A DNA stretch of 64,000 nucleotides from Cytospora piceicola. Taxonomy: Eukaryota; Ascomycota; Sordariomycetes; Diaporthales; Cytosporaceae. Where the stretch lies: the NCBI GenBank assembly GCA_023375675.1, contig JALQBC010000014.1:682001-746000 (forward strand), read 5' to 3'. The position numbers were made by a program, and so were the translations under genes. Below, one piece after another: positions 1 through 11,010 of this stretch; position 1 is the first letter of the stretch; each line of letters begins with the position of its first letter. The notes under the pieces are model-generated. The model saw only the letters and a program-made list of their open reading frames with translations. It ran no database searches and was not told the origin of the DNA.

Positions 1-496
1 GGCGTCACATACCTGGTTCGCGTGGTGCAGAGCTTGAGAAAATCGGCCCAGGAGGTGGCCTCGTGAAGCTCGCCGACCTTTGCTTCCCTGGCTCCGCATC
101 CAGATCCAATAATGGCGGCTCTTGCAACCCAGGCAGCATCGAGGTCGCCTTGTCCAGTTCAGGCTCTAGCGGGGGGCTCGAGACAGGAGATACCAAGGGC
201 GAGGTCTGCAGGCTTTGTGGTATGGTATCGCTAGTCTCGAAAACGAAGAAGGCCTCGCCTCCCTCGCCCAGCTTCATGGCGTAGTCCTGCTTCTTGCCAT
301 TGACCTTGAACTCGACCTTCTTTTCGTAGGGGCGCAGCAGCGAGAACTTGCCGAAGCGAACGTGGAAAGGAGAACATGATAGTGTACCGTCTGCCTGCTC
401 AACGACTATCACGTCGATGGCGCCGCTGAGGGTCGCCGGATTTATGGAATTCCATGCTGTCGAGACCGAGTCGGAGAGGTTGCGCACGTACTGCAT
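1..496 (-). CDS. PAH1/NED1: Lipin-type phosphatidate phosphatase, 5' exon only (partial)
   Basis: This is the N-terminal exon of a lipin family Mg-dependent phosphatidate phosphatase, which converts phosphatidate to diacylglycerol at the nuclear/ER membrane and affects phospholipid gene expression and nuclear shape. The ATG at 496 opens with MQYVRNLSDS, the short amphipathic helix of the family, followed by the N-Lip domain (SGAIDVIVV, CSPFHVRFGK and AFFVFET are visible) over about residues 1-105, then a Ser/Pro-rich linker. An in-frame ATG 72 bases upstream exists, but its 24 extra residues do not look like N-Lip, so 496 is preferred. The exon ends at 13 (phase 1) before a GTATGT donor at 12-7; the HAD-like catalytic half lies beyond the left edge. 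Family assignment is strong; the choice between yeast Pah1 and fission yeast Ned1 naming is only a matter of convention. Confidence 0.9.
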
Positions 497-1126
497 GGCT
501 ATAGGTGTTTTGCGAAGATTGTAGGAAGTTTGAGAGGGCTCAGGATTATTTTGTCGTGGGTGTCCCACTGATCGGCCTCGGCGCGGGTATGTAGTATCAC
601 ATGCAGTTTTTGGGAGCCGCCGAATCGCAGGTACTGCACGAGTTCCGGGAGTGTCCTTGAGGACGGGTTCGGGGTGTTCGGTGTGTTCGGTGTGTTCGAG
701 ATGTTTTGGAGATGTTTCGCAAGGTGTTTGTAGGCTGAAGGGAGATCAAGGATGACCTCTGGAGAGTCCTTTCGACGGGATCGATCGAACGTTGGGGGTA
801 AAATACGGGGTCACGGTGAGCCCAGATGCCTCGGAAACTGGAGAGTATGAAGCGAGTGGAAACTGCTGGGAACCGGGGGAGGGCGGTCGGAGAAAGGGGC
901 GGTTTCTGGTTGGGACGCAAGCTCTTCCAAGGTCTTCTCTTTTTTTTTTTGGGAACGAAAGAATGCCTGTGTTTCTAACAGGCGCGCTGGCAGGCTTGTG
1001 ATAACCGCAAACGAGCTAAGGATATCAATCACCTGTTGCAGTTTTGTTTGGATATTGCTGGGCCGTTCGACGTAGATATTATTTTGTTGTCATGGCGTTG
1101 TGATAAAGAAGATAAGGAGTTCAAGT

Positions 1127-1150
1127 ACGTATGTATGTATGTATGTATGT
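1127..1150. repeat. GTAT tetranucleotide microsatellite
   Basis: About six tandem GTAT units lie in the lipin/FN3 divergent spacer. Confidence 0.9.
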
Positions 1151-2664
1151 ACAGTAGTAAGTAGTATTATCCACCATCGAAAAACGGTTCCCAATTCTCC
1201 CTCTTTTGATGGAAAGGCAACGAGGAGCGAAATATATAAATGCGAAGATACAGTATGCGAAAGGACCGGTCTGACTGTACAGACTGTAGTCATTATTGTG
1301 TCACGAGGTTCCTGAGAAAGTCTACTGTGTAAGTACTCAAGTATGTAAACCCAACAAATGCCGGGCGCCGAGCAGTGTGTTGAAATGTAGGTATACACAG
1401 GGGTGATCACATAACTAGGTAAGCTTGGAACCCCCTGTTCTACGCTGATTCTGATTCTGAACATTGGCATTGGCGTGTTGAGGTTCGGGTCGCCCTGCGA
1501 AAAGCCGTTGTGTCGCGTCCTTTCTTAGAGAGCGAGCTCCGGCGAGCTTAATGCTGGTGTATTCGTACCCAGGTACTTACTGATGTCATACGTAGCCTTA
1601 GTTGGCTTTTGGCCCCGCGCCATTCTCAAGGATATACCCATTTACGTGCAGACTGGCTCAACCGTTGTCGTTGTCTGTCGTTGTCTGTCGTTGTCCTGTC
1701 ACACTGAAAAGGTCCCACGTCTCAGTGGATATCAAAGTCAGAAGGAAGCAACTGTCCGCTTCCTTTCACTTGCTCAGAATCACAGCTCTGGCCACGAGTT
1801 GATCAGTGTGACGGCGTGACCGTGGGGAAGAAGACCCGCCACCGTCAACCATATTCCATCGACCCTGGCCTGGAGCCTGGAGCTGTTGGGCGAGAAGCTG
1901 ATAAATGCCCAGACGCCCTGAGGATGAAAGACTTTGAGGCGTCCCAACATTCTTCACGTTCTGTTTGTCCATGTGTAGATATGTGTGGCCACAAACTGCC
2001 CACATGCTGGTGCCATGTGTGTCTATAATGCGCCGATACTGGAAGGATGCATTGGCCATGACTTAGACATACAGTGCACAAGCAGTAGGTACTAAGAATA
2101 GCTGAAGTCACACTACGTAGACTATGTACGTACGTACGTGCTTGTATTGGCAGAGGTGGCCACCAAAGATTCATCCGATCAAGGCGTCTGCCACCACAAA
2201 TATGGCAGTTCCCAAGACGGCCATCTACCATGGACCCGACCCTCCAGATCGACCTGAACAGTTGGGGGCAGGGGGGCGGGTCATGCCCCCCCCCTGAACA
2301 ACCCTGGAAGACACAGTACCTACCTAAGGTACCTATCTACCTAGGTAGTTAATTACTTGAGTATGTACCTGGGTACTTTCACCGCCCCTGTCAGTCAGTC
2401 AGTCAGTCACCTGGGCAGTTTGTCGTGTGTGGAAATGGCGAGGCTGAAGGCCAGCCAGGTGTCCCCAGGTGTCCCCAGGTGTGGTGTCCCCAGGTTTCCC
2501 CTGGTCTTCAGCCCTGCGAGAAGTACGCACTAAGCCTCCGAAGTAGCCGTGCCCAATCCCAAATGAGACACCCAGTCGGTAGACATCTCGGTACCCAGAT
2601 GTCTCGTTACTATCAAATGGAAATGCCAGGACAGGGCTGCGCCCGAAGACCGGGTATATTTGAA

Positions 2665-2694
2665 ATATATATATATATATAGGTATATATATAT
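2665..2694. repeat. AT dinucleotide microsatellite
   Basis: Two AT runs (2665-2681 and 2684-2694) are interrupted by GG. Confidence 0.85.
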
Positions 2695-3837
2695 CATATC
2701 GTACCATAGTGCATGAATACCCGTGAAATGGTGGTAGAGATCGACATCTGAAGCGCCTCGGGCCTGGAGTGTGACCTACCGTTGCGCCTAGACCACAACC
2801 TAGCCTAGCTACCTAGTAGGTACCTAGGTATGCACAGGACTCTCTCTTCCAAAGTTGGGAATCTGTCTGCCATTCGAAATCAAGACGAAACCTAATCTAG
2901 GATGCGGAGGAGGGGAAGAGAGAAAGGGCCCAATAGGCTGCAAGCCAAGGTCAATACTACAGCCACTCTTACTGCTGCTAATGCGACTGCATTGCAGCAT
3001 TGCAGCATGTCCTGGTGGCATGATTGGGGGGTGTTCAGCTTTGTCTTCCGTTTGCAATGGCTTTGTGGCATTGTCTCGGTCGGCGTCAATGGCTGCATTG
3101 GTCGACTGTCCATTTGCAAGAAGAGAAAGAAGCAAACGACTTTTGATGATACCTCATTCCGGTGTTCGCGAACAGCGATATCGACCTAGGTAGCCAGGCC
3201 TGCCAGATACAAACCACAGGTAGCTTAGCAGTAGGGAGGATGTTGATGTCTGCTTAGTGAGGCTGCAGCCAAGATACCTACCTAGCTTAAGTACCTAGGT
3301 AGCCTATTAAGTAGGTAAGTACCTAGAAAGTAGGAGGGAAGCATGCAGGGTTCTCGCAATTATTGATATGCATCCAGCTACCGGGAATGCGATAAAGGCT
3401 TCCCGTTGCTCGCCCTGTTCAACAGTACGTACGTAGTCACTTGTTCGCAATTCGCGGTTGCAAACAAAAATACACAAAAACGCCGTGCTTTACCACAGTA
3501 GAAAAAGAGTGGAAGGTTACTGTTGTGTTGATTATTATTATTATTATTAGTTTCCAGGCCCATACCTTTTATTACCTTACAACCTTTGGAAGGTCCTGGT
3601 TGGCTTGTCCAGCCATGCTCTTCCCCGGCTGACTCGGTGCATCCCCCCCCAAGTAATGCTACCACATCGCATTTTTACTTTTTCGCATCTCCTGCCATAG
3701 TACCTGCGGATTGGTCTAGTCTACCTCATAGTCGTCTCCTCCCGACATTTTCTCTATGTTTCCCTCCTCACCACCATCCCACCTCGATCCGCTCCACCCC
3801 CTCTCCTCTTCTCCGCCGGCGTTGCATCCACTCCGAT

Positions 3838-6800
3838 ATGTTATGGATTCCTTGGACTGCGATTCTGCCTATACTCACCCTCGTCTTCCTGTTCATCGCC
3901 TGGCTAATCGAGCGTAAGGGCGCCTACGTCCACATCACCGTCGGCCTCTGCTGCATCTTCATCTACGCCGCCACCTACGTCGACCTCCCCGACCTGACGC
4001 CGAACAACCTCTATATGACTGCCATCTCCCACGTCGACTTCGATCACTTGGACAGGATTACTGGAGAGAATGCCACCATGGTGCTTTTCAGCTTCGCAGC
4101 AATTTGGTACGCTGCCACCTGCACCCTCGAACACCTGGCACTTGACACCTGACCTCAACGAGCTTACCACCTGGCTTGGTCACTTCGGTGCATATTCCTC
4201 GTTTACTGACCCACGTTTTTTGCAGGCTGCTACGCAGGGCCGTCCAGACCTTGTGGAAGCCCGTGCCCGAACTCATCAACATTCTCGGCGTTGATGTTCC
4301 AGATGCCCCCGATGTCATGCTCGCGTACATCGGCATTGACAAAGCTACAGTGAACTGGGCAAGACCGCATCCCAGCAAGCCAGTGCAGAAGTTCCTCATA
4401 CGGGTGAACGGCGTAGTCGGTAAGCAGCGAATCATGGGAGGGGGAGCATCACGTTCAGCATGATATATGTATGCTATGCCGTCAGACTCTAACAACTCTG
4501 TCGCGAAAAAAGTGGGCGAGTCTCCAGCGAACCAAGAAACGGCCATCACAGTCACCGGATTGAAGCCAAGCCACTTCTACAACATCAGCGTGATAGCTGT
4601 CGGATCCAACAGCTTCCAGGCCGGCAGCAAAAACATCCGCATACGGACCCATGACCCGCACGGCCGACCACAGCTGGGGAACTCCCGCCTGCCGCCAAAC
4701 TTCGAGCCCGAAGAGCAGCCTTCCTACACACAAGGCGAACATGGCGACGAGAACGGAGCACCGCGAAGCCCTGTTCCAGGCATCGAAACTGCGACCATAC
4801 CGGACGGCGGCCCGACGCTGACAAGAGAACCGAGCACAGCAGGGTCGATCTCAAGGCGAAATACCATCGGGAGGAGACACTCACCATCGATGGGCAGCAT
4901 GGATCACAAGTCCATGCGCAAGGATAGCACTTCCGAGGCTGAAGTCAGGGAGCTCGGCGAGAAATTCCAAGGCATCAAACAAGAGATTGAGGACACGGTG
5001 GCGCTCATCATGAAGGAGGAGGAGGACAACAAGAGATTATTGGACGAGTTGGAGCATGAGAAGCAGCAGAAGAAGGCAGAGCAGAAGAAGAAGGAGGAGC
5101 AGACGGAGAAGCTCAAGAAGGAGATGGGTACGACAGAAAGAGCCATGCGATCCACTGTTCAGCGCAGGGGCCAGCTGGAGAAGGAACTGAAAGCGAAACA
5201 AACCGAGCGCTCTCGATACCAAGAGAACGTCAACAAGATGGAGCGACAGATCCAGGAGTGGCGCAAGGAGAAGGAGAGCTTCGAAGAGCAGAAGAAGACC
5301 ATCGAAGAGGACGGCAAGGCGAAGATGGCAACCCTGCGGGATGGTAACGAAAAGCTGCAAGTGGAATGCTCGCAATTGGAGACGGACCTCAAGTCAAAAA
5401 GAGAGCAGGTGAAGGTGCTGGAGGACGAGAGGAAGAAGCTGCCCGGTGGCGAGGACGACGAGGAGTGGCGACAGAACAACCTCGAGAAGAGACGCGAATG
5501 GCAACGCAGGGAGCGCGAGTGGAATATGAAGCTCTACAACGAGTCGAAACGGGGCAAGGATCTCGATGATAGTCTCAATTCGATCCACGCTCAGCTCCAG
5601 CAGATCCCGCAGGCCGCCTTTGCCCTCTACAACCAGACACAGGCAAATGCCACAGGCGCGGACTTCGAGTCTTCGTCACAAGATCAGGTTAATCGCCGAA
5701 GCCATCACAGCAATTCACTCTCAAACGTGGTCTTGTCGCCGGCCCCTCGTTACACTGCTCTGGAGCCGCCGCTTTCACAGCACCACGGGTTCAGCACCAC
5801 TCGGCCACCCCCGGGGTTCGCCCCTGGGCCATTCCTCGACTTCTCCATGGAGAATGACGACATGGACGACGATGAGCTTAGGGCGCTGATAGCCGGTGCA
5901 CCACTGAGCCCTTCGGCGGCTGCTCTTCTTCCAAGCAACATATTCACGGACGACGAGCACGAAGACGAAGACGATTATGAGGATGAGCCTTCTAGTCCCG
6001 TATCTCATCCTGCGGCGACCAGCCCTTTCCCGCCCATGCAGACTGCGTCCCCTGCACAGGAACCTCAGTCACCCACATCAGCCCGCTCAGGTAGCCTCTT
6101 TTCGAGCCCTCAGGGATCGCAGCAGCATCTACCATTTCCTCCATTCCCGAGTAACGACGAAGGCGAGAGGCGGTCCATCAACTCTGGGTATTTCTCGTCC
6201 CCTGCCCCGGCGCATGGACAGCCTGCAACTCAGAAACTGGCCAGTCTGTTCTCCTTCCAGAGGGGCAAGCCTCAAAACGGTCTGGATGAACCCCCTCAGT
6301 TAGGCAGCCTGAAGTATGGACAGAGCCAATCATTTCCACGCCAAGACGAGCTCGACGGGGTGCCGAATAAGCGCCGGATCAGTCTTTCGAACTGGAACGT
6401 CTTCAACCGGAACTCTGTCGGTCCGGATAGCATGGATACTTATGGTTCTCCAGGTGGGACGAGAGGTTTCTCGGCTAGGAGCCTCTTGCCTTTCGGTGGT
6501 TCTCGGGCGCTCACTGGAGTTTTTGATCGCGAACAAGGCAGCACGCGACCAGCGTCTATCGCCTCGGCGGAGATCCCGCGGCCCTCAACTGACAGCGGAT
6601 CTCATCTTTGGCCACCCCATTCCGAGCAGCAAAGCTTTTCGAGGTCGAGACTCGTCTGGTCTCCAGAGAACAACACGTGGTCTAGAGCTCCCTCTCGACG
6701 ACCTTCCATTGGTGGGTCTCCTTCGGCCCTCCAGACGACGCTGGCATCTGCGGATGATGAGATCCTTGATGAAGAGGATCTTATGAACCCGCAAGTCTCG

Positions 6801-7490
6801 CCGTCACAGGTGGGAGTGATTGGGAGCCGGCCTATGAAGAAGAATCTGCCAAAGCTCAACCCTGCCGCGCCGTCCTTCATGGCAATGTTCGGTGGCAAAG
6901 ACAAGGCCAGGAGTAGGGAGAAGGGCGCGAAGGACGATGCGCCGCCAGCCTCGTCGGGCAATGACTCCGATTCCCGGTTGTCCTTATCTATTCGAAGCCG
7001 GGCGTCCATCAGCGAGTCCCACGATTCCCTCTCTTTGGACCAGTCTGCCTCGAACACACCTTCCGAACCGACCTACAGCACCCTCAAGGAGCTCTCGGCC
7101 AGTGCCAGCCCGGATAATGTGGTTCGAAAGATCCTCCGCCAGAGCAGCAAATTCAGTCTGTCGTCACGGCTCGGTGGCTCCAAGAAGGCCACCGGACCAG
7201 GCTCCACCACGGGCTCAGAGCGGGAACACCGTCCCAGCTTCGGTGGCAGTGATGTGGCCGACAGCCTGGGCGGGGAGGATCTCCTTGGCAAGAGCTTTGA
7301 GTCTGTCAACTCTAGCCCTTCCACATCCATTGGGCCGAGCAAGTCCAAAGATGGCAGGATGAGTGGCACAGCGGCCAGGTGGTTCTCCATGGGGAAGAAG
7401 AGGGAGAAGGCGAGCCTGGAGCTTGAGAGGGAGAGAAGCGCCGAGACCGAGACGCCTACCGAGGAGCAGTCGTCCTCGCGGTTTGATTGA
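3838..7490 (+). CDS. Membrane-anchored fibronectin type III / coiled-coil protein
   Basis: Spliced model: exons 3838-4106, 4226-4419 and 4513-7490, 1146 aa. Both introns end in good acceptors (TTTTTTGCAG; AAAAAAG after a CTAAC branch site), and phases join cleanly (ATT-TG|G; GTC-G|TG). The N-terminus has a hydrophobic segment (residues about 3-26) and a second one near 31-50, so the protein is probably anchored in a membrane. An FN3 domain follows at about 115-200 (KFLIRVNG at its start; AITVTGLKPSHFYNISVIAV in its C-terminal strands). Then comes a long charged coiled coil (about 300-480, rich in KKE/EEQ heptads) and a long Ser/Pro-rich, probably disordered tail with short acidic blocks. FN3 plus coiled coil suggests a scaffold or tether. 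I do not recognise a characterised homologue, and no catalytic motif is visible. Confidence 0.85.
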
Positions 7491-8054
7491 GACCTGGTCA
7501 GTCCATTTGCGGGTCCGCGAAGCTGTTCGCCCTCGGTGAGCAAGGCCATGCTGGCTTTCCGCAGCGTCGAGCACGTCGAGAAGAGAGTTGTGGCAGTGGT
7601 GTAGATAGCATAGATTATCAAAATGGAGGCCAGCCAGCGTTGTGAAGCTTTTCATAAACATACGTCCTCCACAGAATACACTGCATGTGACTATGTCCAC
7701 GTTCAATGCTAATCCGCCGTATATTTTGTTTGAACCAGTGGCATATCCTAAATGAATACGGACCCTGAGCCCCTGGGGATGAATCGTAACCAAAACGGGT
7801 GAAAGCGGTGAAAGCTCAAGTGGTGCCGAGCTCAAGAAGTCCGGGCGGCAGAATTTGATTTCGGAGGGCCCCCCCAATCAGTCCATCTCAAGCTTAGCTA
7901 ACTAACACCATTCAACATCCACCTTCTCGAACGACAAAAGACAACTCCTTTCCGCAAGACCTACAAAGCCTTCCACCCCCCCACACGAGGCACCAGTTTC
8001 CCCTGCCGTTGCTGAAGAGCCGATCAGTATCGACGTGCCCACATATACACACCA
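7491..8054. other. Intergenic, 0.56 kb
   Basis: This is the 3' flank of the FN3 gene and the promoter of the CMC1-like gene. No gene or structured element is recognised. Confidence 0.5.
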
Positions 8055-8745
8055 ATGGCCACAATGGCCTCCCAATCATCACCATCGGGCGCCGGCCCCA
8101 GCACCACCAGCACCAGCACCAGTACCAGCTCGGCAGAGCGCCTGCCCATGCCATCGCGCAACCCGCTGCCCCTTTCCGCATCACAAGAGGCCCAAGTACG
8201 AGAGATATTCCACGAGAAGGTGCGGAGCCAATGCGGGCCCGAGATAAAAGGTAAGCCTTCCTGCCCGCCTACCCACACACCTACCTTACCTACCTCCCTC
8301 CCTCCGAGTTACACATGACATAAACCCCCATGGGTTGCACCTTTTAAACCCCCTGGCTGACGGGCCACGCGCGGAACGTGCAGCATTCGCCGAGTGCGCC
8401 CTGGGCCGGACATTCTCGATCCCGTTCGTCTGCCGGGCGCCGCACCGGGTGATGAACGCGTGCATGACGGCGCACGCGACGCCGGCGACCGAGGACGCGG
8501 CGCGGGAGGAGTGGTTCTCCAAGAGGCAGGAGAGGGCCAAGGCCAAGATCGACAAGGAGCGGCGGAAGGCCGAGCAGCAGAAGTTCCTGCGGGAGTGGTG
8601 GGGGCTGGAGGAGTCGGAGAGGGAGGAGAGGATCAGGCGCGAGGGCGAGCTGAAGCTGACGCGCGCGGAGCGCGTCGGCGGGTTCGCGAGCAGGGACCGG
8701 AAACGGTTCCCCGGGGAGGGGGAGGAGCACGGGAAGGAGCGGTGA
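8055..8745 (+). CDS. CMC1: CMC1-like twin CX9C mitochondrial cytochrome oxidase assembly protein
   Basis: Exons 8055-8250 and 8384-8745 (intron donor GTAAGC, acceptor GTGCAG, phase 1) give 185 aa. The core holds two CX9C pairs: C-GPEIKAFAE-C and C-RAPHRVMNA-C. This is the signature of the Cmc1/CHCH family, which is imported and oxidised by the Mia40 relay and acts in the intermembrane space on Cox1 maturation. The Ser/Thr/Pro-rich N-terminus and charged C-terminal helix (Lys/Glu/Arg-rich, residues about 110-185) make it longer than the 111-aa yeast protein, as is common in filamentous fungi. A second ATG at 8064 would shorten it by three residues. The assignment rests on the Cys spacing, the ECALGRTFS-type context and length. 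Confidence 0.85.
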
Positions 8746-9057
8746 TGAGGGGGGTTTGATGCTGGGGGCACGGCGGGGGAAAGGGTCTTGTTGCCGAGGT
8801 TGTTGTTGTTGTAGTTATGGTCATGCATTTTCCGGCGTTTCACGGCAGAAGAGGGAGGGGTGAGGGATCTCGGCATATCTAGCGGTCTGGCGGTCGGAGC
8901 CAAGGTACGCTCGTCTTACAGGGCTGAACAGGTGTGAAACAGTGGGTGTGTCCGATATATTGTATATGTATATATGTACGGTATGATGGCGAAAATTAGA
9001 GGTGACGGTCCAAGGAGGGTACAGGCCCCATCATGACCATGTCCAATCCGTTCATCT
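8746..9057. other. Convergent intergenic gap
   Basis: This gap separates the 3' ends of the CMC1-like gene and the D-amino-acid oxidase gene. A TTG trinucleotide run sits near 8791-8811. No gene is seen. Confidence 0.5.
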
Positions 9058-10243
9058 TCATATCCGGGCCTTCGTGGAGCCAGCATCTGCGACAAGGCTC
9101 GCCACTGTCTCTGCAACTCCCCACGACAGCTCGTACCCCCTTCCACCGAGTCCGTACGCGTGGACAACGGTTTTCCCCGGGGAAATATCCTCCTTTTCCA
9201 GCCTCGCTCCGCCGTGACGGGCCGGTCGTCGTCCTACGACATCTTTCAGAACTCTCACCGAGCCGGACTCGTCAGCGATCCTGGGATATGTGGCCACGAA
9301 GTCCCGACACAGCTTCTCGCGGACCTCCAAGGATGGTTCCGAATCCCAGCTATCCGGCTCCTTGGTGCCTCCTATGATGGTGCCCCCTTCGAAATTCCGA
9401 GGGACGCAGAAGGTCCAACTGCCATCTGCGTTCTGGCGGGTCACTGTTGCGTCACATGAGTTGGCAACCAGGCAGGTTTGTCCTGTGGTAAACTCGACGG
9501 TCAGCCTCATAGCTCCTCTCTCATGGTAAATCGCTGCCTCCTTGCAACAAGTAGACAAACGTACCTCTGATGATAAAGGACTGAGGATCACCAAAGCCTG
9601 TCCCCGAAGCATTTACCACCACCTTCACCGGGCCGCCCAGATCACTCATCTCAAACACCTCCCTCGGCTCCCGTACCTCCCTCCTCACCACCCTGCCGCC
9701 GCGAAAGACAAACCTGTTGAGCAGGAACGAGCAGTACACCATCGGGTTGACGCACCAGGTGTCGTACTCGAACCCCAGCCTCACCCGCTCGTCGGGCAGC
9801 TCGCCCCGGCCCAGGACCCGGAACCCCTCGATCCCCAGGTCCGCCGCCGACCCCGGCGCGCCGCCCGCCCCGGAGAGGGCCTCGTACTCGGGCCCGGGGG
9901 CCTCGAGGTACTCGACGCCCTTCATCAGCGTGACGCCCGCCTCCGGGCTGGACCCCCCGAGGGCCCTCATCCGGCGGAACGTCGCCAGGGCGAGGCGGTG
10001 GTCGCGGGCCCCGTGCTGCTGCTGCTGCGCGGCGGCACCGGCTGCCGGGGGCACCCACCGGTTGTGGGCGCCGCCCCACGGCGAGGTGAAGTTGATCTGG
10101 GCCTTGGGGTCGACGAGGGCGAAGGGCGCGGGGAAGTCCCGGGCGAGTATGGTGACGTCGGCGTGCCCGGCGGACTGGAGGTCTAGTGCGCAGGAGAGGC
10201 CTATCACGCCCGCGCCGATTACGACTGTTTGGGATGGTGGCAT
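9058..10243 (-). CDS. D-amino-acid oxidase (FAD-dependent)
   Basis: Exons 10243-9565 and 9482-9058 (minus) give 367 aa. The intron has donor GTACGT, branch GCTGAC and acceptor CCACAG, and rejoins FIIRG to QTCLVAN. The protein starts with a Rossmann FAD-binding motif (VVIGAGVIGLSCAL, residues 6-19). It carries the family-typical SPWGGAHNRW block and ends with the conserved AYGLGGRGYELSWGVAETV segment, which contacts FAD. DAAO/DASPO enzymes oxidatively deaminate D-amino acids to 2-oxo acids, ammonia and peroxide, normally in peroxisomes. The C-terminus ARI is a weak, non-canonical PTS1, so peroxisomal location is only inferred. D-aspartate oxidase is an alternative, since substrate preference cannot be read with confidence. 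An upstream in-frame ATG at 10387 is ignored because the FAD motif normally sits at the N-terminus. Confidence 0.88.
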
Positions 10244-11010
10244 TGTTGACGCCCTGGGAGAAGGCTGCTGGTGTCTGGAGATGCTGAGTTGGTTGGTGAG
10301 GTTTTGGTTGGGTGAGTAAGTGAGCAGACCGAAGCGTACTCCCGAGTATGAAAAACAAGGCTCAAGACAGTGCTTTGCAGAGCGCAAAATAGAGAAATAA
10401 ATGACTACTTAAGCTTCTCACTTCATAGAAATGTTGGCATCATATCATATCTCGAGAAGGTCGCCGGTGAAGATTAAGAACATGCCAGTGTCATTCGATA
10501 TCAAGCTCCGAAGTCGCCGGCACGGAGCTCGGCCGGCAGCGGGTCTGGGAGATACCGGGGCCGGTCTGCCGGTGTTGGTCGGACGTCCTCCGGTCTGACT
10601 TAGAGCTAGCAGTTTACTGGAACACCTTGAGTAGCCAATGGGTAATTACGAGTTACTGGTTCTTATCTCCAACAGCCATGATTGATTGTTTCCTCTCTTG
10701 ACGTCCTAAAGAGCTGAGGGGAAAGGATGCACACTTAGACACACTCATGATGTACCAGTCGCTGGGGTGAAGGCATGTATGTCCCATAATGGTACTGTCT
10801 TATCATCCCCCATACTTCTTGGATCTTCTACGTACACTTTTACCACACTCAATACGAAGCCGGGTGATATGATCCAGAACACAGGCCAGTGAGACTCATT
10901 ACTTGGATGATGCCTCTCTCGGCATCATCTTCCCTCCACTGTAATCAGCGGTGTAGCGATGCCTCAAACGTCATGAACTCCCTCCATTGCACGGGCTGAT
11001 TCTTGAGCAG
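10244..11010. other. Intergenic, 0.77 kb
   Basis: This is the promoter region of the D-amino-acid oxidase gene and the 3' flank of the dioxygenase gene. Nothing recognisable is seen. Confidence 0.5.

Larger units (their letters stand above)
497..3837. other. 3.3 kb divergent intergenic region
   Basis: No coding sequence is recognised between the lipin gene (minus) and the FN3 gene (plus). The stretch must hold both promoters. It contains a GTAT microsatellite (1127-1150), an AT dinucleotide tract (2665-2694), an ATT run (3531-3550), and clustered CCTAGG palindromes: exact TACCTAGGTA at 2338-2347, 2821-2830 and 3292-3301, with near copies around 2317-2336 and 3183-3193. GGTGTCCCCA is repeated in tandem near 2458-2490. 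All open frames here are short and unlike known proteins. Confidence 0.6.
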
